Assembly: GCA_046330285.1 (NCBI GenBank)
Contig: JAXLSX010000003.1
Location: 265,470-329,469 of the forward strand
DNA length: 64,000 nt
Reading direction: 5' to 3'
Source: RHKX01 sp046330285
GTDB taxonomy: Bacteria; Actinomycetota; Thermoleophilia; Solirubrobacterales; 70-9
Part shown: one piece after another, positions 1 to 8,756 of the stretch
Position numbering within the stretch: position 1 is the stretch's first letter
Layout: each line of letters starts with the position of its first letter
The notes under the pieces: generated by a model
What the model was told of the DNA's origin: nothing
Database searches by the model: none
Seen by the model: only the letters and a program-made list of their open reading frames with translations
Translations under genes and position numbers: made by a program

Positions 1-29
1 TGCTTACCCGCAAATCGTATGAGGCTCAC

Positions 30-35
30 TATGGT
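30..35 (+). promoter_or_regulatory. -10 element TATGGT, leaderless start at 43
   Basis: TATGGT is followed by exactly 7 nt and then GTG at 43, which is in frame with the acyltransferase. This placement decides the start chosen for that gene. Confidence 0.55.
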
Positions 36-42
36 GTCCTTG

Positions 43-1332
43 GTGAACGGAGGTGGGCAGGCCGACGTCGAAACGGGGATGCCGAAACGCGTTCCTGCGC
101 TCGACGGAATCCGGGCGCTCGCCATGTTCGGCATCGTCACGGTCCACCTGCTCGGTGCCTCCGGCGTGTTCGGCCGCTACGAGGGCACCGGGACCGACGT
201 CGTGCTCTGGTCGATCCTCGGTAACACGATCGACGTCTTCTTCATCATCAGCGGCTTCGTGCTCTTCCTGCCGGCAGTTCGCCGCGGCGGAGATCTCGGC
301 GACAAGTGGGCGTTTTGGGTCGGCCGGGGGGCGCGCCTTCTGCCGGCCCTCTGGCTCGTGCTGGCGATCACGCTCGTCCTCACCGTCGTCAAGCCGCCGA
401 CGCCGGACGCAATCTTCCCGCCGTTCACCGAGATCCTGGCCAACGCAACCGGCCAGCAGATGCCGGCGGCGCTCCTGCTCGACGGATTCCGGATCGGCTT
501 CGGGATGGACGGACCGCTCTGGATCATCTCGATCGTCGTCACCTTCTACGCGCTGCTGCCGTTCGTCGCCCGCAGCTGGTTCCGCCACCCGTGGATCTGG
601 CTCGCGATCGCAGCCACCGTGACCGTCGCCTGGAAGGAGGCCGTGAACCAGGCCCCCGGCCTCTTCGAGGCGGTCTCGAACAACCCGCCCACGGTCGTCC
701 GCGAGCTCTCGATCGACCAGTTCCCCGCGTGGGCGTTCTCGTTCGGGCTCGGGATGACCGGCGCCTGCGCGTACGTCACCGCCCACCGGCGCTGGGGCTC
801 CGACCGCCTGCGCCGGGCCGCGACGATCGCGATGCCGTTCGTCTTCGTGGCCTACGGGGTCGTCGCCTGGCGCTTCGGCGTCGTCTCGGAATCCGTCCCC
901 GGGAACATCGGCCCCGAGGCGCGAGCCGAGACCCTCCACGGCGTCGCCCACTCGGCACTCCGGGCAGCCGTCATCGGCGTGATCATCCTCGGCCCGCTCT
1001 GGCTGCAGCGGCCGTTCGGCAACCGCGCCGCGAGGAAGACCTCCGAGCTCAGCTATGGCGTCTACCTGATCCACTGGCTGATCGTGGTCTACGTCTTCGC
1101 CTACCTGGACATGCCCGAGGACGGCACTCTGTCGGCCTTCGCGATCTGGGTCGCGGTGATCCTGCCGCCCTCGTTCCTCTACGCGGCGGTGACCCGGCGC
1201 TGGATCGAGCTCCCGGCCCGGCGCCGGATCGAGGGCCGCTGCAAGCGCTCGCCGCTCGCAGCCGCGGGCCGTGGCCCCGAGCGCCCGCCGGGGTCCGCCG
1301 AAGTCCCGCTCAACGCCGAGGGGACGCCGTAA
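43..1332 (+). CDS. OafA/YrhL-type membrane acyltransferase (acyltransferase 3 family)
   Basis: A 429-residue polytopic membrane protein that probably transfers an acyl group (often acetyl) to sugars of a surface polysaccharide. Near the N-terminus the family signature runs from LDGIRALA to VTVHLLG, with the likely catalytic His at residue 35. A membrane segment containing IDVFFIISGFVLF follows, then about nine more hydrophobic helices, and the tail is basic. I chose GTG 43 because a -10 box lies 7 nt upstream; the in-frame ATGs at 19 and 79 are alternatives. A second member of the family ends this polysaccharide block (8756-9931). The acceptor cannot be read from the sequence. Confidence 0.85.
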   Translation: MNGGGQADVETGMPKRVPALDGIRALAMFGIVTVHLLGASGVFGRYEGTGTDVVLWSILGNTIDVFFIISGFVLFLPAVRRGGDLGDKWAFWVGRGARLLPALWLVLAITLVLTVVKPPTPDAIFPPFTEILANATGQQMPAALLLDGFRIGFGMDGPLWIISIVVTFYALLPFVARSWFRHPWIWLAIAATVTVAWKEAVNQAPGLFEAVSNNPPTVVRELSIDQFPAWAFSFGLGMTGACAYVTAHRRWGSDRLRRAATIAMPFVFVAYGVVAWRFGVVSESVPGNIGPEARAETLHGVAHSALRAAVIGVIILGPLWLQRPFGNRAARKTSELSYGVYLIHWLIVVYVFAYLDMPEDGTLSAFAIWVAVILPPSFLYAAVTRRWIELPARRRIEGRCKRSPLAAAGRGPERPPGSAEVPLNAEGTP

Positions 1333-1374
1333 AGCGACGCCTGCCGCCCTCGGGACGTTCATGCTTCGGCGCCG

Positions 1375-2514
1375 GTGAGCCGATCAATGCGGGTGATGGA
1401 GCCGACCGGAGAGAGCCCGCACCGCACGCAGGTCGCCTTCGCGCTGCTCGCCGGCGCCCTGCTCGCCATCGTGCTCGCCGCGTGGCCCGCCGCCGGATCC
1501 GGCCACGGCACGGGCGCGAAGGGCAAGGGCGGACACGGGGTCCCCGCGGGCAAGGCCTATCTGCCGTCGAAGGGGAGGATCTTCACCGGCTCCTCCGACA
1601 CCGGCCAGAGCTCCGACTACCGCGAGTTCCGCCTCGACACCGGGGCCCACCCCGCTGTCATGCAGTCGTTCGAGTCCTGGGGATACATCCCGAACGAGGC
1701 CTTCGATCGCTGGACCGACACGAACACCCGCGGGATGCTCAGCCTCTCGACGGCGAAGTGCTGGAAATGCCCGGACGCGATCAGCCCGCAGAGCATCGCG
1801 CGCGGCAAGGGCGACCGCTACATCGTCGCGCTCGGGAAGGCCCTCGCCCACCGGCGCAAGCCGACCTACATCCGCCTGCTCCCCGAGATGAACGGCTACT
1901 GGAACCGCTACAGCGCCTTCGAGTCCAGCGGGGACCCGCGCGACAAGGCGCACTCGACGAAGAACTTCAGGAAGGCCTGGCAGCGGTTCGTCCTGATCGC
2001 CCGCGGCGGCGAGCGCAACGCGATCGACCGCCGGCTGCAGAGGCTCGGAATGCCGAGGATCCGCGAGCGGACCCCGAAGAAGCTGCCGCAGCCGAAGGTC
2101 GCCTTCGCCTGGGTCCCGCAGTCGACCGGCTCGCCGAACGTCAAGGGCAACCAGCCCAAGGACTACTTCCCGGGCTGGGAGTACGTCGATTGGGTCGGTG
2201 CCGACGTCTACGGCAAGTACCCGAACATCGCCGGCGTCGACGCCCTCTACAGGAAGTACTCCAAGCGCCCGTTCATGATCGGCGAGTGGTCGCCCTGGGA
2301 CGTCGACCGGCCGAAGTTCGTCAAGGACCTGTTCGGCTGGATCGAGAAGCACGGCCGCGCCGCGATGGCCGTCTACTACCAGGGCTTCGGCGAGGGGGCC
2401 GACAACCCCTACGAGCTCGGCGACTATCCGCAGAGCACGGAGAAGCTCCGCCACATCCTCAACGCGAAGAAGTACCTCCCGTTCGCGCCCGAGAACGAGC
2501 ACAGGGGCGGCTGA
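1375..2514 (+). CDS. Secreted GH26-like glycosidase (beta-mannanase fold)
   Basis: A 379-residue exported protein. After a cytoplasmic stretch, a hydrophobic signal or anchor helix covers residues 20-40, followed by a Gly/Lys-rich linker. The catalytic part resembles the GH26 TIM barrel: IRLLPEMNGYW holds the probable acid/base Glu171, and FMIGEWSPWD holds the probable nucleophile Glu304, each at a strand end as in that clan. CWKC at 130-133 may be a disulfide. The start is GTG 1375, 42 nt after the acyltransferase. Bacterial GH26-like proteins inside polysaccharide loci often trim or release the polymer; that role here is inferred, and the substrate need not be mannan. Confidence 0.75.
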   Translation: MSRSMRVMEPTGESPHRTQVAFALLAGALLAIVLAAWPAAGSGHGTGAKGKGGHGVPAGKAYLPSKGRIFTGSSDTGQSSDYREFRLDTGAHPAVMQSFESWGYIPNEAFDRWTDTNTRGMLSLSTAKCWKCPDAISPQSIARGKGDRYIVALGKALAHRRKPTYIRLLPEMNGYWNRYSAFESSGDPRDKAHSTKNFRKAWQRFVLIARGGERNAIDRRLQRLGMPRIRERTPKKLPQPKVAFAWVPQSTGSPNVKGNQPKDYFPGWEYVDWVGADVYGKYPNIAGVDALYRKYSKRPFMIGEWSPWDVDRPKFVKDLFGWIEKHGRAAMAVYYQGFGEGADNPYELGDYPQSTEKLRHILNAKKYLPFAPENEHRGG

Positions 2515-2635
2515 CAGCGGCAACCGGCGCCCGCGTGGCGCCCAGTTGATTAACTCCCACCGGAGATCGCGCCGGTCGAGGGAAATTCGCCGGATGGTCC
2601 GGCGGGGGGAGCCGCGCGCGGGAGGAGAGAGAAAC

Positions 2636-4372
2636 TTGAGAACGAGGTTCGTCGCGCTGCTCGTCGGCGCCATTGCTCTGCTGACCGTCGGCGCCGCTCC
2701 GGCGCTCGGCGCGATGAGCGACATCGAGACGCCGACCGTCACCGGGCCGATCGCGGTCACCGCCGACTCGACCCCGTGGGCGGCGACCGACAAGCCGCTG
2801 GGCGACTACGGCTACGTCGAGGAGGAGTTCAAGTACTCCGGCGACGCCTTCGCCTACGACACGAGCGGCCCGGCCGACCAGACCGGGACGAAGATCCCGA
2901 CCGGCGGCCCCGCCGACGACGGCAAGTACCCGTACAAGACCCGGATGATCGTCCGCCGGCCCACGAACCCGGCCGATTTCAACGGCACCGTGATCGTCGA
3001 GTGGCTGAACGTGACCGCGCAGTTCGACCTCGAGGCGAACTGGTACGGGGATCCCGATTACCTGCTGAAGAACGGCTACGCCTACGTCGGAGTCTCCGCC
3101 CAGCGCGTCGGCGTCAACTGGCTCCGCAACTGGGATGCCTCCCGCTACGGCGACCTCGACGTCAGCGCTCGCGACGGATCGACCGAGACGATCACCAACG
3201 ACGCCCTCTCCTACGACATCTACTCGGCCGCGATCAAGGCTCTGCTCGACGGCGGCAACGGCCCCGATCCGCTCGGCTCGCTGCCGAAGCCCGACACCGT
3301 CGTCGCTTCGGGAGAGTCGCAGTCGGGCAGCCGCCTCAGCACCTACTACAACAAGGTGCAGCCGATCCACGACGTGGTCGACGCGTTCCTGCTGACGGTC
3401 TCAACCAGTGCGCTCCGCCACGACACGGCGACCCCGGCGATCCGGATCCTCAGCGAGACCGAGAACCGGGTTCCGCGAACCGAGCCCGACGCCGACAACT
3501 ACCGCCAGTGGGAGGTGGCCGGCGGCTCGCATCTGCCGCGGATGGCGTTCGAGAACTTCCAGAAGCCGATCGAGCGCGACACCGGGCTCACCCTGTCGGC
3601 GAGCTGCGTCAAGTACCCCCTCTCGCGGGTGCAGTGGCCGTACGTGGTCAACTCCGCCTACGAGCACCTCGTCGACTGGGCAAACGGGGGCCCGGCGCCG
3701 CCGATCGCTCCCCGCGGCAGCTACCAGGACATGCCGGCCGACCCGAACAACCAGCTCGAGCGCGACGACCTCGGCATCGCCCAGGGCGCGATCAGGCTGC
3801 CGGAGATGACGGATCCGGTCCGGCTCAACAGCGGGATCAACTCGGCCGACCCGGGCGGCGGCGGCATCTTCTCCGCCTTCTGCGGCCTGCTCGGCTCGAG
3901 CGAGGACCTGACCAACGCGGTGCTGAAGCAGCGCTACGAGGACTGGGGCGACTACATCGACCGCGTGAAGGCGCAGGCCGAGGACGTCGCCGGCCAGGGA
4001 TTCATCCTCGACCAGGACGTGCCGCGCCTGATCGCGCAGCACAAGCAGGTCTACACCCTGCGCCCGACCAAGCCGAAGCGAAGCGGCAAGAAGAAGCCGA
4101 GCGACAGCAAGTTCAAGCTGTCGTGGAAGGGCAGCACGGCTCCCGACACGACGTTCGAGCTCCAGCATTCGGCCGATGGCGGCGATACGTGGACGACGGT
4201 CAAGGGCGCGAAGGAGGTCGCGGGCACGAGCTTCAAGATCGACGAGAAGCGCGGCACCTGGATCTACAAGGTGCGCTCGACCACGATCGTCCCGGCCGAT
4301 GCGGCCCGACCGAGCTTCACGGTCACGACGCCATTCTCGAAGCGCTCGACGAAGGCCAAGGTCAACGGCTGA
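2636..4372 (+). CDS. Secreted alpha/beta-hydrolase-domain protein (Abhydrolase_10-like)
   Basis: A 578-residue secreted protein. The start is TTG 2636, because GGAGGAGAG at 2621-2629 sits about 6 nt upstream and the product then opens with a textbook signal peptide (MRTRFVALLVGAIALL, then Ala-rich to the GAMSD cleavage region). A longer frame from 2546 would add a basic leader with no ribosome site. The core carries GESQSGSR, the nucleophile-elbow-like motif of this family, a WLN motif after a beta strand, and a late H-containing segment (GGSHLPRM). The last 110 residues are Lys/Ser-rich and resemble a fibronectin- or Ig-like beta domain. The substrate is unknown; an esterase or lactonase role is possible. 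Confidence 0.7.
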   Translation: MRTRFVALLVGAIALLTVGAAPALGAMSDIETPTVTGPIAVTADSTPWAATDKPLGDYGYVEEEFKYSGDAFAYDTSGPADQTGTKIPTGGPADDGKYPYKTRMIVRRPTNPADFNGTVIVEWLNVTAQFDLEANWYGDPDYLLKNGYAYVGVSAQRVGVNWLRNWDASRYGDLDVSARDGSTETITNDALSYDIYSAAIKALLDGGNGPDPLGSLPKPDTVVASGESQSGSRLSTYYNKVQPIHDVVDAFLLTVSTSALRHDTATPAIRILSETENRVPRTEPDADNYRQWEVAGGSHLPRMAFENFQKPIERDTGLTLSASCVKYPLSRVQWPYVVNSAYEHLVDWANGGPAPPIAPRGSYQDMPADPNNQLERDDLGIAQGAIRLPEMTDPVRLNSGINSADPGGGGIFSAFCGLLGSSEDLTNAVLKQRYEDWGDYIDRVKAQAEDVAGQGFILDQDVPRLIAQHKQVYTLRPTKPKRSGKKKPSDSKFKLSWKGSTAPDTTFELQHSADGGDTWTTVKGAKEVAGTSFKIDEKRGTWIYKVRSTTIVPADAARPSFTVTTPFSKRSTKAKVNG

Positions 4373-4384
4373 GCGGTCCCGCGG

Positions 4385-4414
4385 CGACCGGCGCCCAGGG
4401 TGAGGCGCCGGTCG
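4385..4414 (+). terminator. GC hairpin after the secreted hydrolase (no U-tract)
   Basis: CGACCGGCGCC pairs perfectly with GGCGCCGGTCG across an 8-nt loop, just after the stop at 4372 and before the next -10. There is no T-run, so it is a weak or Rho-assisted terminator at best. Confidence 0.4.
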
Positions 4415-4435
4415 GCCCCCGCCCGCATCCACACC

Positions 4436-4443
4436 TATAAGGT
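4436..4443 (+). promoter_or_regulatory. -10 region TATAAGGT before the SDR gene
   Basis: TATAAG/TAAGGT lies 6 nt before TTG 4450 and 9 nt before ATG 4453, so the transcript would have almost no leader. Confidence 0.45.
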
Positions 4444-4452
4444 CGTGACTTG

Positions 4453-5400
4453 ATGAGCACCAGTGTCGTCACCGGCGGGGCCGGCTTCCTCGGCTCCCAC
4501 CTCTGCGAGCGCCTGCTCGGCAAGGGTCATCGGGTCATCTGCCTGGACAACCTCGACACGGGGTCGCTGCTGAACATCGCGCACATCCGCGACGAGAACT
4601 TCGACTTCCGCAACGTCGACATCACCGAGCCGGTGGAGATCGACGAGCCGGTGGACTTCGTCTACCACCTCGCCTCCCCCGCCTCCCCGATCGACTACGC
4701 GCGGCTGCCCCTGCACACGCTCAAGGTCGGCTCCTACGGGACCCACCACATGCTCGGCGTCGCCAAGTTCAAGCGTGCCCGCTTCCTGCTCGCCTCGACC
4801 TCGGAGGTCTACGGCGACCCCCAGATCCACCCGCAGCCGGAGAGCTACTGGGGCCACGTCAACCCGATCGGCCCGCGCGGCGTCTACGACGAGGCGAAGC
4901 GCTACGCCGAGGCGCTGACGATGGCCTACCACCGCCAGCAGGGCGTCGACACGGCGATCGTCCGGATCTTCAACACGTATGGCCCCCGCATGCGCGCCCA
5001 CGACGGCCGCGCGATCCCGACCTTCCTGCGGCAGGCGCTCGAGGACCGGCCGCTGACCGTGTTCGGCGACGGGTCCCAGACCCGGAGCTTCTGTTACGTC
5101 GACGACCTCGTCACCGGCCTCGTCGCGCTGATGGAGTCGGAGGCCCACCACCCGATCAACATCGGGAACCCGGACGAGTACACGCTGCTCCAGCTCGCCG
5201 AGAACGTGATCGAGGTCTCGGGATCGAACTCGGAGATCGTCTTCGAGGCGCTTCCCGTCGACGACCCCCAGGTCCGCCAACCCGACATCGGCCGCGCCCG
5301 CGAGATCCTCGGCTGGTCGCCGACCGTCAGCCTCGCCGACGGGCTCGCCCGGACGATCGACCAGTCGGGTCGCGACCGCCTGATCGGGGCCGACGACTGA
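4453..5400 (+). CDS. NAD-dependent sugar-nucleotide SDR, UDP-glucuronate decarboxylase-like
   Basis: A 315-residue extended short-chain dehydrogenase. It has the NAD-binding loop TGGAGFLGSH at residues 7-16, the STSEVYG motif, the catalytic YDEAK (Tyr-x3-Lys), RIFNTYGPRM and a C-terminal GDGSQTRSFCYVDD substrate loop. This combination is typical of UDP-xylose synthase (UXS), which converts UDP-glucuronate to UDP-xylose; related UDP-glucose 4-epimerases and dTDP-glucose 4,6-dehydratases are less likely. It supplies a nucleotide sugar for the glycosyltransferases downstream. ATG 4453 is preferred over TTG 4450. Its stop overlaps the unusual start of the next gene by 4 nt. Confidence 0.8.
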   Translation: MSTSVVTGGAGFLGSHLCERLLGKGHRVICLDNLDTGSLLNIAHIRDENFDFRNVDITEPVEIDEPVDFVYHLASPASPIDYARLPLHTLKVGSYGTHHMLGVAKFKRARFLLASTSEVYGDPQIHPQPESYWGHVNPIGPRGVYDEAKRYAEALTMAYHRQQGVDTAIVRIFNTYGPRMRAHDGRAIPTFLRQALEDRPLTVFGDGSQTRSFCYVDDLVTGLVALMESEAHHPINIGNPDEYTLLQLAENVIEVSGSNSEIVFEALPVDDPQVRQPDIGRAREILGWSPTVSLADGLARTIDQSGRDRLIGADD

Positions 5401-6284
5401 CCCGAGCGCTGCTCGCGGCGCTCGCATCGGCGCTCGTATGCGCCGCGCCGGCGGGTGCGGACGCCGATCGGGGAAGCGGGGTCTGGTCACCGGCGCCGGG
5501 GACGACCTGGCAGTGGCAGATCGTCGGCAGGATCGGAGCGCTCGAGGACGTCGACGCCTACGACGTCGACCTCACCGATGCGATACCCGAACGGCGCCGC
5601 CTGACGGTCCCGGGCTTCGGGAGCGTCACCTGGCCGAAGGGCGTCAACGCCGGGATCGTCGACCGGCTTCACGACCGCGGGATCGTCGCTGTCTGCTACC
5701 TCGATTCGGGGGCGTGGGAGTCTTACGAGCCGGACGCGGATCTCTTCCCGAAGGGCGTCATCGGCAACTCCAGCGGCTGGTCGGGCGAGCGTTGGCTGGA
5801 CATCCGCCCGCGGGCGCGGAAGCGCTTCGCGCCGATCATCTGGGCGCGTTTCCGGCTCGCGGCAGAGATCGGCTGCGACGCGGTCGAGCCCGATCAGAAC
5901 AACCCGATCGGCAACCGCCCAGGGTTCCGGATCGGCGAGCGGGCGGAACGCTCGTGGTACCTGTCGGTCGCCCGCCACGCCCACGCCGCCGGGCTCTCGG
6001 TCGGGATGAAGAACGGCGTCGAGGTGAACTCGCCGGCAACGGTCCGCGCGTTCGACTGGGCGCTCAACGAGGAGTGCTTCTTCTACCGGGAGTGCGGCCG
6101 CCTGAAGCCGTTCGTCGAGGCGGGAAAGGCCGCCTTCCAGACCGAGTACACAGAAGACTGGAAACGCCGGGGCGCGAGCAGCCCAGCGGCCGTCGCCGGC
6201 GAGGTCTGCGACGCGTCCCGCCGCCTCGGTTTCTCGACCCTCCTCAAGCGCCACGTGCCCGACCGGCTCTTCCGGCCCTGCTGA
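5397..6284 (+). CDS. Secreted GH114-like glycosidase (polygalactosaminidase family) with a CTG start
   Basis: A 295-residue exported protein read from CTG 5397, inside the CTGA that ends the SDR gene. No in-frame ATG, GTG or TTG lies between 5283 and the signal peptide, and translation from CTG gives a clean signal sequence (TRALLAALASALVCAAPAGA). The mature part has the GH114 pattern: TWQWQ at 37-41, CYLDSGAWE with Asp103, and the strand-end pair Glu164/Asp166 in VEPDQNNP, then MKNG and FFYREC. Known GH114 enzymes cut alpha-1,4-galactosamine polymers. Here it probably processes the locus polysaccharide. The family call is firm; the start codon is inferred. Confidence 0.75.
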   Translation: MTRALLAALASALVCAAPAGADADRGSGVWSPAPGTTWQWQIVGRIGALEDVDAYDVDLTDAIPERRRLTVPGFGSVTWPKGVNAGIVDRLHDRGIVAVCYLDSGAWESYEPDADLFPKGVIGNSSGWSGERWLDIRPRARKRFAPIIWARFRLAAEIGCDAVEPDQNNPIGNRPGFRIGERAERSWYLSVARHAHAAGLSVGMKNGVEVNSPATVRAFDWALNEECFFYRECGRLKPFVEAGKAAFQTEYTEDWKRRGASSPAAVAGEVCDASRRLGFSTLLKRHVPDRLFRPC

Positions 6285-6299
6285 GACCGGCCCGCCATC

Positions 6300-6305
6300 T
6301 AGATT
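6300..6305 (+). promoter_or_regulatory. -10 element TAGATT, leaderless start at 6313
   Basis: TAGATT is followed by 7 nt (CCCCTGG) and then ATG 6313, so a new transcript can start at the glycosyltransferase start codon. Confidence 0.6.
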
Positions 6306-6312
6306 CCCCTGG

Positions 6313-7497
6313 ATGGAACCGCTGCGCATCGCGCATCTGACCGCGACCTTCCCGCCCTATCCGGGCGGGGCGGGCAACACCTGCTACCGCTTCGCCCGCG
6401 GCCAGGCCGATCGCGGCAACCACGTCGAGGTGTTCACCGCGGCCGCCGAGGGCGAGGCCCCGGACCCCGGCGGGGCGATCGTCCACCGGATCGACCCGGT
6501 GATGGCGATCGGCAACGCGCCGCTGATCCCGAAGCTGGCCCGGCTCGAGTCCTTCGACGTCGTCCACATCCACTACCCGTTCATCTTCGGCTCGGAGCTG
6601 ACGCTGCTCGGCCGGCTCAGCAGGCGGCGACGCAGCGCCGCGCTGATCGTCCACTACAAGAACCGACTGCTCGGCAAGGGGACGCGGGGGCTGATGTTCG
6701 AGACCTACGAGCACACCGTCGGGCCGGCGCTGATCCGCGCCGCCGACCGGATCCTCGTCCTCAGCGCCGATCACGCCCGGTCGGTCTCCTACCTCAAGCG
6801 TGCGCTCGAAACGACCCCCGAGCGCCTGATCGAGATGCCGAACGGGGTCGACACCGACGCGTTCTCCCCCGGATCCGACCGGACCGGGCTGCGCGAGCGC
6901 CTCGGCATCCCCGCCGACGCCGTCGTCGCCGCCTTCGTCGCCACCCTCGACCGCGCCCACCACTTCAAGCGGGTCGACGTCGCGATCGAGGCGCTGGCGC
7001 GGACGCGGAGCCCCGACGTCCACATGGTCGTCGCCGGCGGCGGCGAGCTCCTCGAGGGTTTCAGGAGCCAGGCTGCGGCGGCCGGAGTCGGCGGGCGCGT
7101 CCACTTCCTCGACGCCGTCCCGCACGGCGAGCTGCCCGACGTGCTGCGCGCCTCCGACCTGTTCGTGCTCACCACCGAGCCACCGGAGTCGTTCGGGATC
7201 GTCCTGATCGAAGCGATGGCCTGCGGACTGCCGGCGGTCGCGACCGACTATCCCGGCGTCCGCGCGGTTGTCGACGACGAGACGGGCATCCTGATCGGTG
7301 CCGGCGACTCCGCGGCGGCGGCCGAGGCGCTCGACCGGCTCGTCGACATGGGTCCCGAGGGCCGCGCCGAGCTCGGGGCGGCGGGACGCGCCAAGGCCGA
7401 GCGTCAGTGGGCGTGGCCGGCGTTGCTCGACCGGATGGAGGAGGCCTACGCCGAGGCGATCGCCGCGCGGCGCGCCAAGCTCGGAGCCGCGGCGTGA
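6313..7497 (+). CDS. GT4-family glycosyltransferase
   Basis: A 394-residue GT-B enzyme, cytosolic or membrane-associated. The N-terminal Rossmann half opens with HLTATFPPYPGGAGN, the acceptor-side glycine-rich loop, and includes VVHIHYPF. The C-terminal half holds MPNGVDTDAFSPG and the E-x7-E nucleotide-sugar motif in ESFGIVLIEAMACGLP. It should add one sugar from a nucleotide donor to a growing surface glycan. It overlaps the next glycosyltransferase by 4 nt (GTGA), so the two are translationally coupled. Donor and linkage cannot be assigned. Confidence 0.85.
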   Translation: MEPLRIAHLTATFPPYPGGAGNTCYRFARGQADRGNHVEVFTAAAEGEAPDPGGAIVHRIDPVMAIGNAPLIPKLARLESFDVVHIHYPFIFGSELTLLGRLSRRRRSAALIVHYKNRLLGKGTRGLMFETYEHTVGPALIRAADRILVLSADHARSVSYLKRALETTPERLIEMPNGVDTDAFSPGSDRTGLRERLGIPADAVVAAFVATLDRAHHFKRVDVAIEALARTRSPDVHMVVAGGGELLEGFRSQAAAAGVGGRVHFLDAVPHGELPDVLRASDLFVLTTEPPESFGIVLIEAMACGLPAVATDYPGVRAVVDDETGILIGAGDSAAAAEALDRLVDMGPEGRAELGAAGRAKAERQWAWPALLDRMEEAYAEAIAARRAKLGAAA

Positions 7498-8756
7498 GCG
7501 AGCCGCGGCGCTCCCTGCTGCTCGTCTCCTACTTCTTCCCGCCGACTCGCGACACCGGCGCGCAGCGCCCCGCGGCCATGGCCAAGTGGCTGGCGCGGCT
7601 CGGCTGGGACGTGAGGGTGTTGACGACGACCGCCTTCGGGTCCGGCGGGCCGCATCCCGACGGAGTCCGCGTGCTCCGCTCCCACGACCTGCAGACGCTC
7701 CGGGCGCGGATGGGCGGCCACGAGAAGATCGACTCGCTGTTCGACGCCGACACCTACAGCGGCAAGCCCCATCCACTGAGCAGGGCGATCGTCCCCGAGC
7801 CGCTCGCGGTCGCCTGGGCGCCGTTCGCCCGCCGCCTCGCCGTGGCGGCCCACCGCGAGAGCCCGTTCGATTGCGTCCTTACGACCTCGCCGCCGGAGTC
7901 CGCGCACACGATCGGCTACGCGCTTCGCCGCCGCGGCGTCCCGTGGGTCGCCGACGTCCGCGACGCCTGGACGTTCGAGCCGCTCCGCCCACCGTTCCCG
8001 ACGCGCATCCAGCATCGCCTCGACGAGCGGCTCGAGCGGAGACGGCTCGGCGCCGCCGACCGCGTCGTCTGCGTCAGCGAACCGGCGGCAGCCGATCTGC
8101 GAAGCCGCGGGATCGCGGATCCGAGCGTGATCCCGAACGCCTGGGACCCCGACGAGGATCCGGGTGCGTCGGCGGCCGCGGCGGCGGCCGGGCTGCTCGA
8201 CCCCGATCGGATCTCGCTGCTCTACACCGGGCGATTCGGCAGCTACGGGCGCGACCCGGGCCCGTTCGCCGCCGGCCTCGCCCGGTTCGCCGCCGCGTCG
8301 CCACGGGTCGCCGAGCGGCTCGAGGTCGCGATCGCCGGGCCGCTGCAGCCGCGGGAGCGGGAGCTATTCGAGCGGCCGGACCTGGGCCCGGTGAAGGTCA
8401 GCCTGCTCGGCTCGCTCGAGCGCGAGACCTCGCTCGCGCTCCAGAGGCAGGCGGACGCCCTCCTGCTGCTCGCCCAGCCGGCGCGTTCGCAGCTGGTCAA
8501 CTTCAAGCTCTTCGAGTACCTGGCTGCGGGCGTCCCGATCCTCGCGCTCGCGGCCGGGACCGAGGCGGGCCGGCTCGCCGCCGAGGCGGGCATCGAGCCG
8601 ATCGTCGCCGCCGACGACCCGGCGGCGATCGCCGCGGCGCTGGCTCGGTTGCTCGAGGATGGGATCGCCGCCCCGGCCCCCGACGCGGCCGCCCGGCACT
8701 CGTACCCGGCGGCCGCCGAGGCGATGGCGGCCGAGCTCCTCGCGGTGGTCGGCTGA
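7494..8756 (+). CDS. GT4-like glycosyltransferase
   Basis: A 420-residue GT-B glycosyltransferase. The start is GTG 7494, overlapping the upstream stop; a longer frame from 7407 lies inside the previous gene. The N-terminus, LLLVSYFFPPTRDTGAQRPAAMAKWLARLGWDV in pattern, is typical of GT4 enzymes in exopolysaccharide loci. DVRDAW and VVCVSEPAAADL follow, and the C-terminal half has LLYTGRFG and FKLFEYLAAGVP, a variant of the donor-binding E-x-G loop. Its stop overlaps the next start by one base (TGATG). Its role is to extend the same polysaccharide as its neighbour. Confidence 0.8.
   Translation: MSEPRRSLLLVSYFFPPTRDTGAQRPAAMAKWLARLGWDVRVLTTTAFGSGGPHPDGVRVLRSHDLQTLRARMGGHEKIDSLFDADTYSGKPHPLSRAIVPEPLAVAWAPFARRLAVAAHRESPFDCVLTTSPPESAHTIGYALRRRGVPWVADVRDAWTFEPLRPPFPTRIQHRLDERLERRRLGAADRVVCVSEPAAADLRSRGIADPSVIPNAWDPDEDPGASAAAAAAGLLDPDRISLLYTGRFGSYGRDPGPFAAGLARFAAASPRVAERLEVAIAGPLQPRERELFERPDLGPVKVSLLGSLERETSLALQRQADALLLLAQPARSQLVNFKLFEYLAAGVPILALAAGTEAGRLAAEAGIEPIVAADDPAAIAAALARLLEDGIAAPAPDAAARHSYPAAAEAMAAELLAVVG

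Noticed and set aside
4385..4414. A riboswitch before the SDR gene
   Set aside because: Only one simple hairpin is present and the gene's own -10 lies downstream of it, so the hairpin is not in the leader.
7298..8755. A possible 877-residue fusion joining a glycosyltransferase-like region to the second acyltransferase
   Set aside because: The upstream part is an Arg/Pro-rich out-of-frame reading of the GT4-like gene; ATG 8756 overlaps that gene's stop and starts a complete family member.
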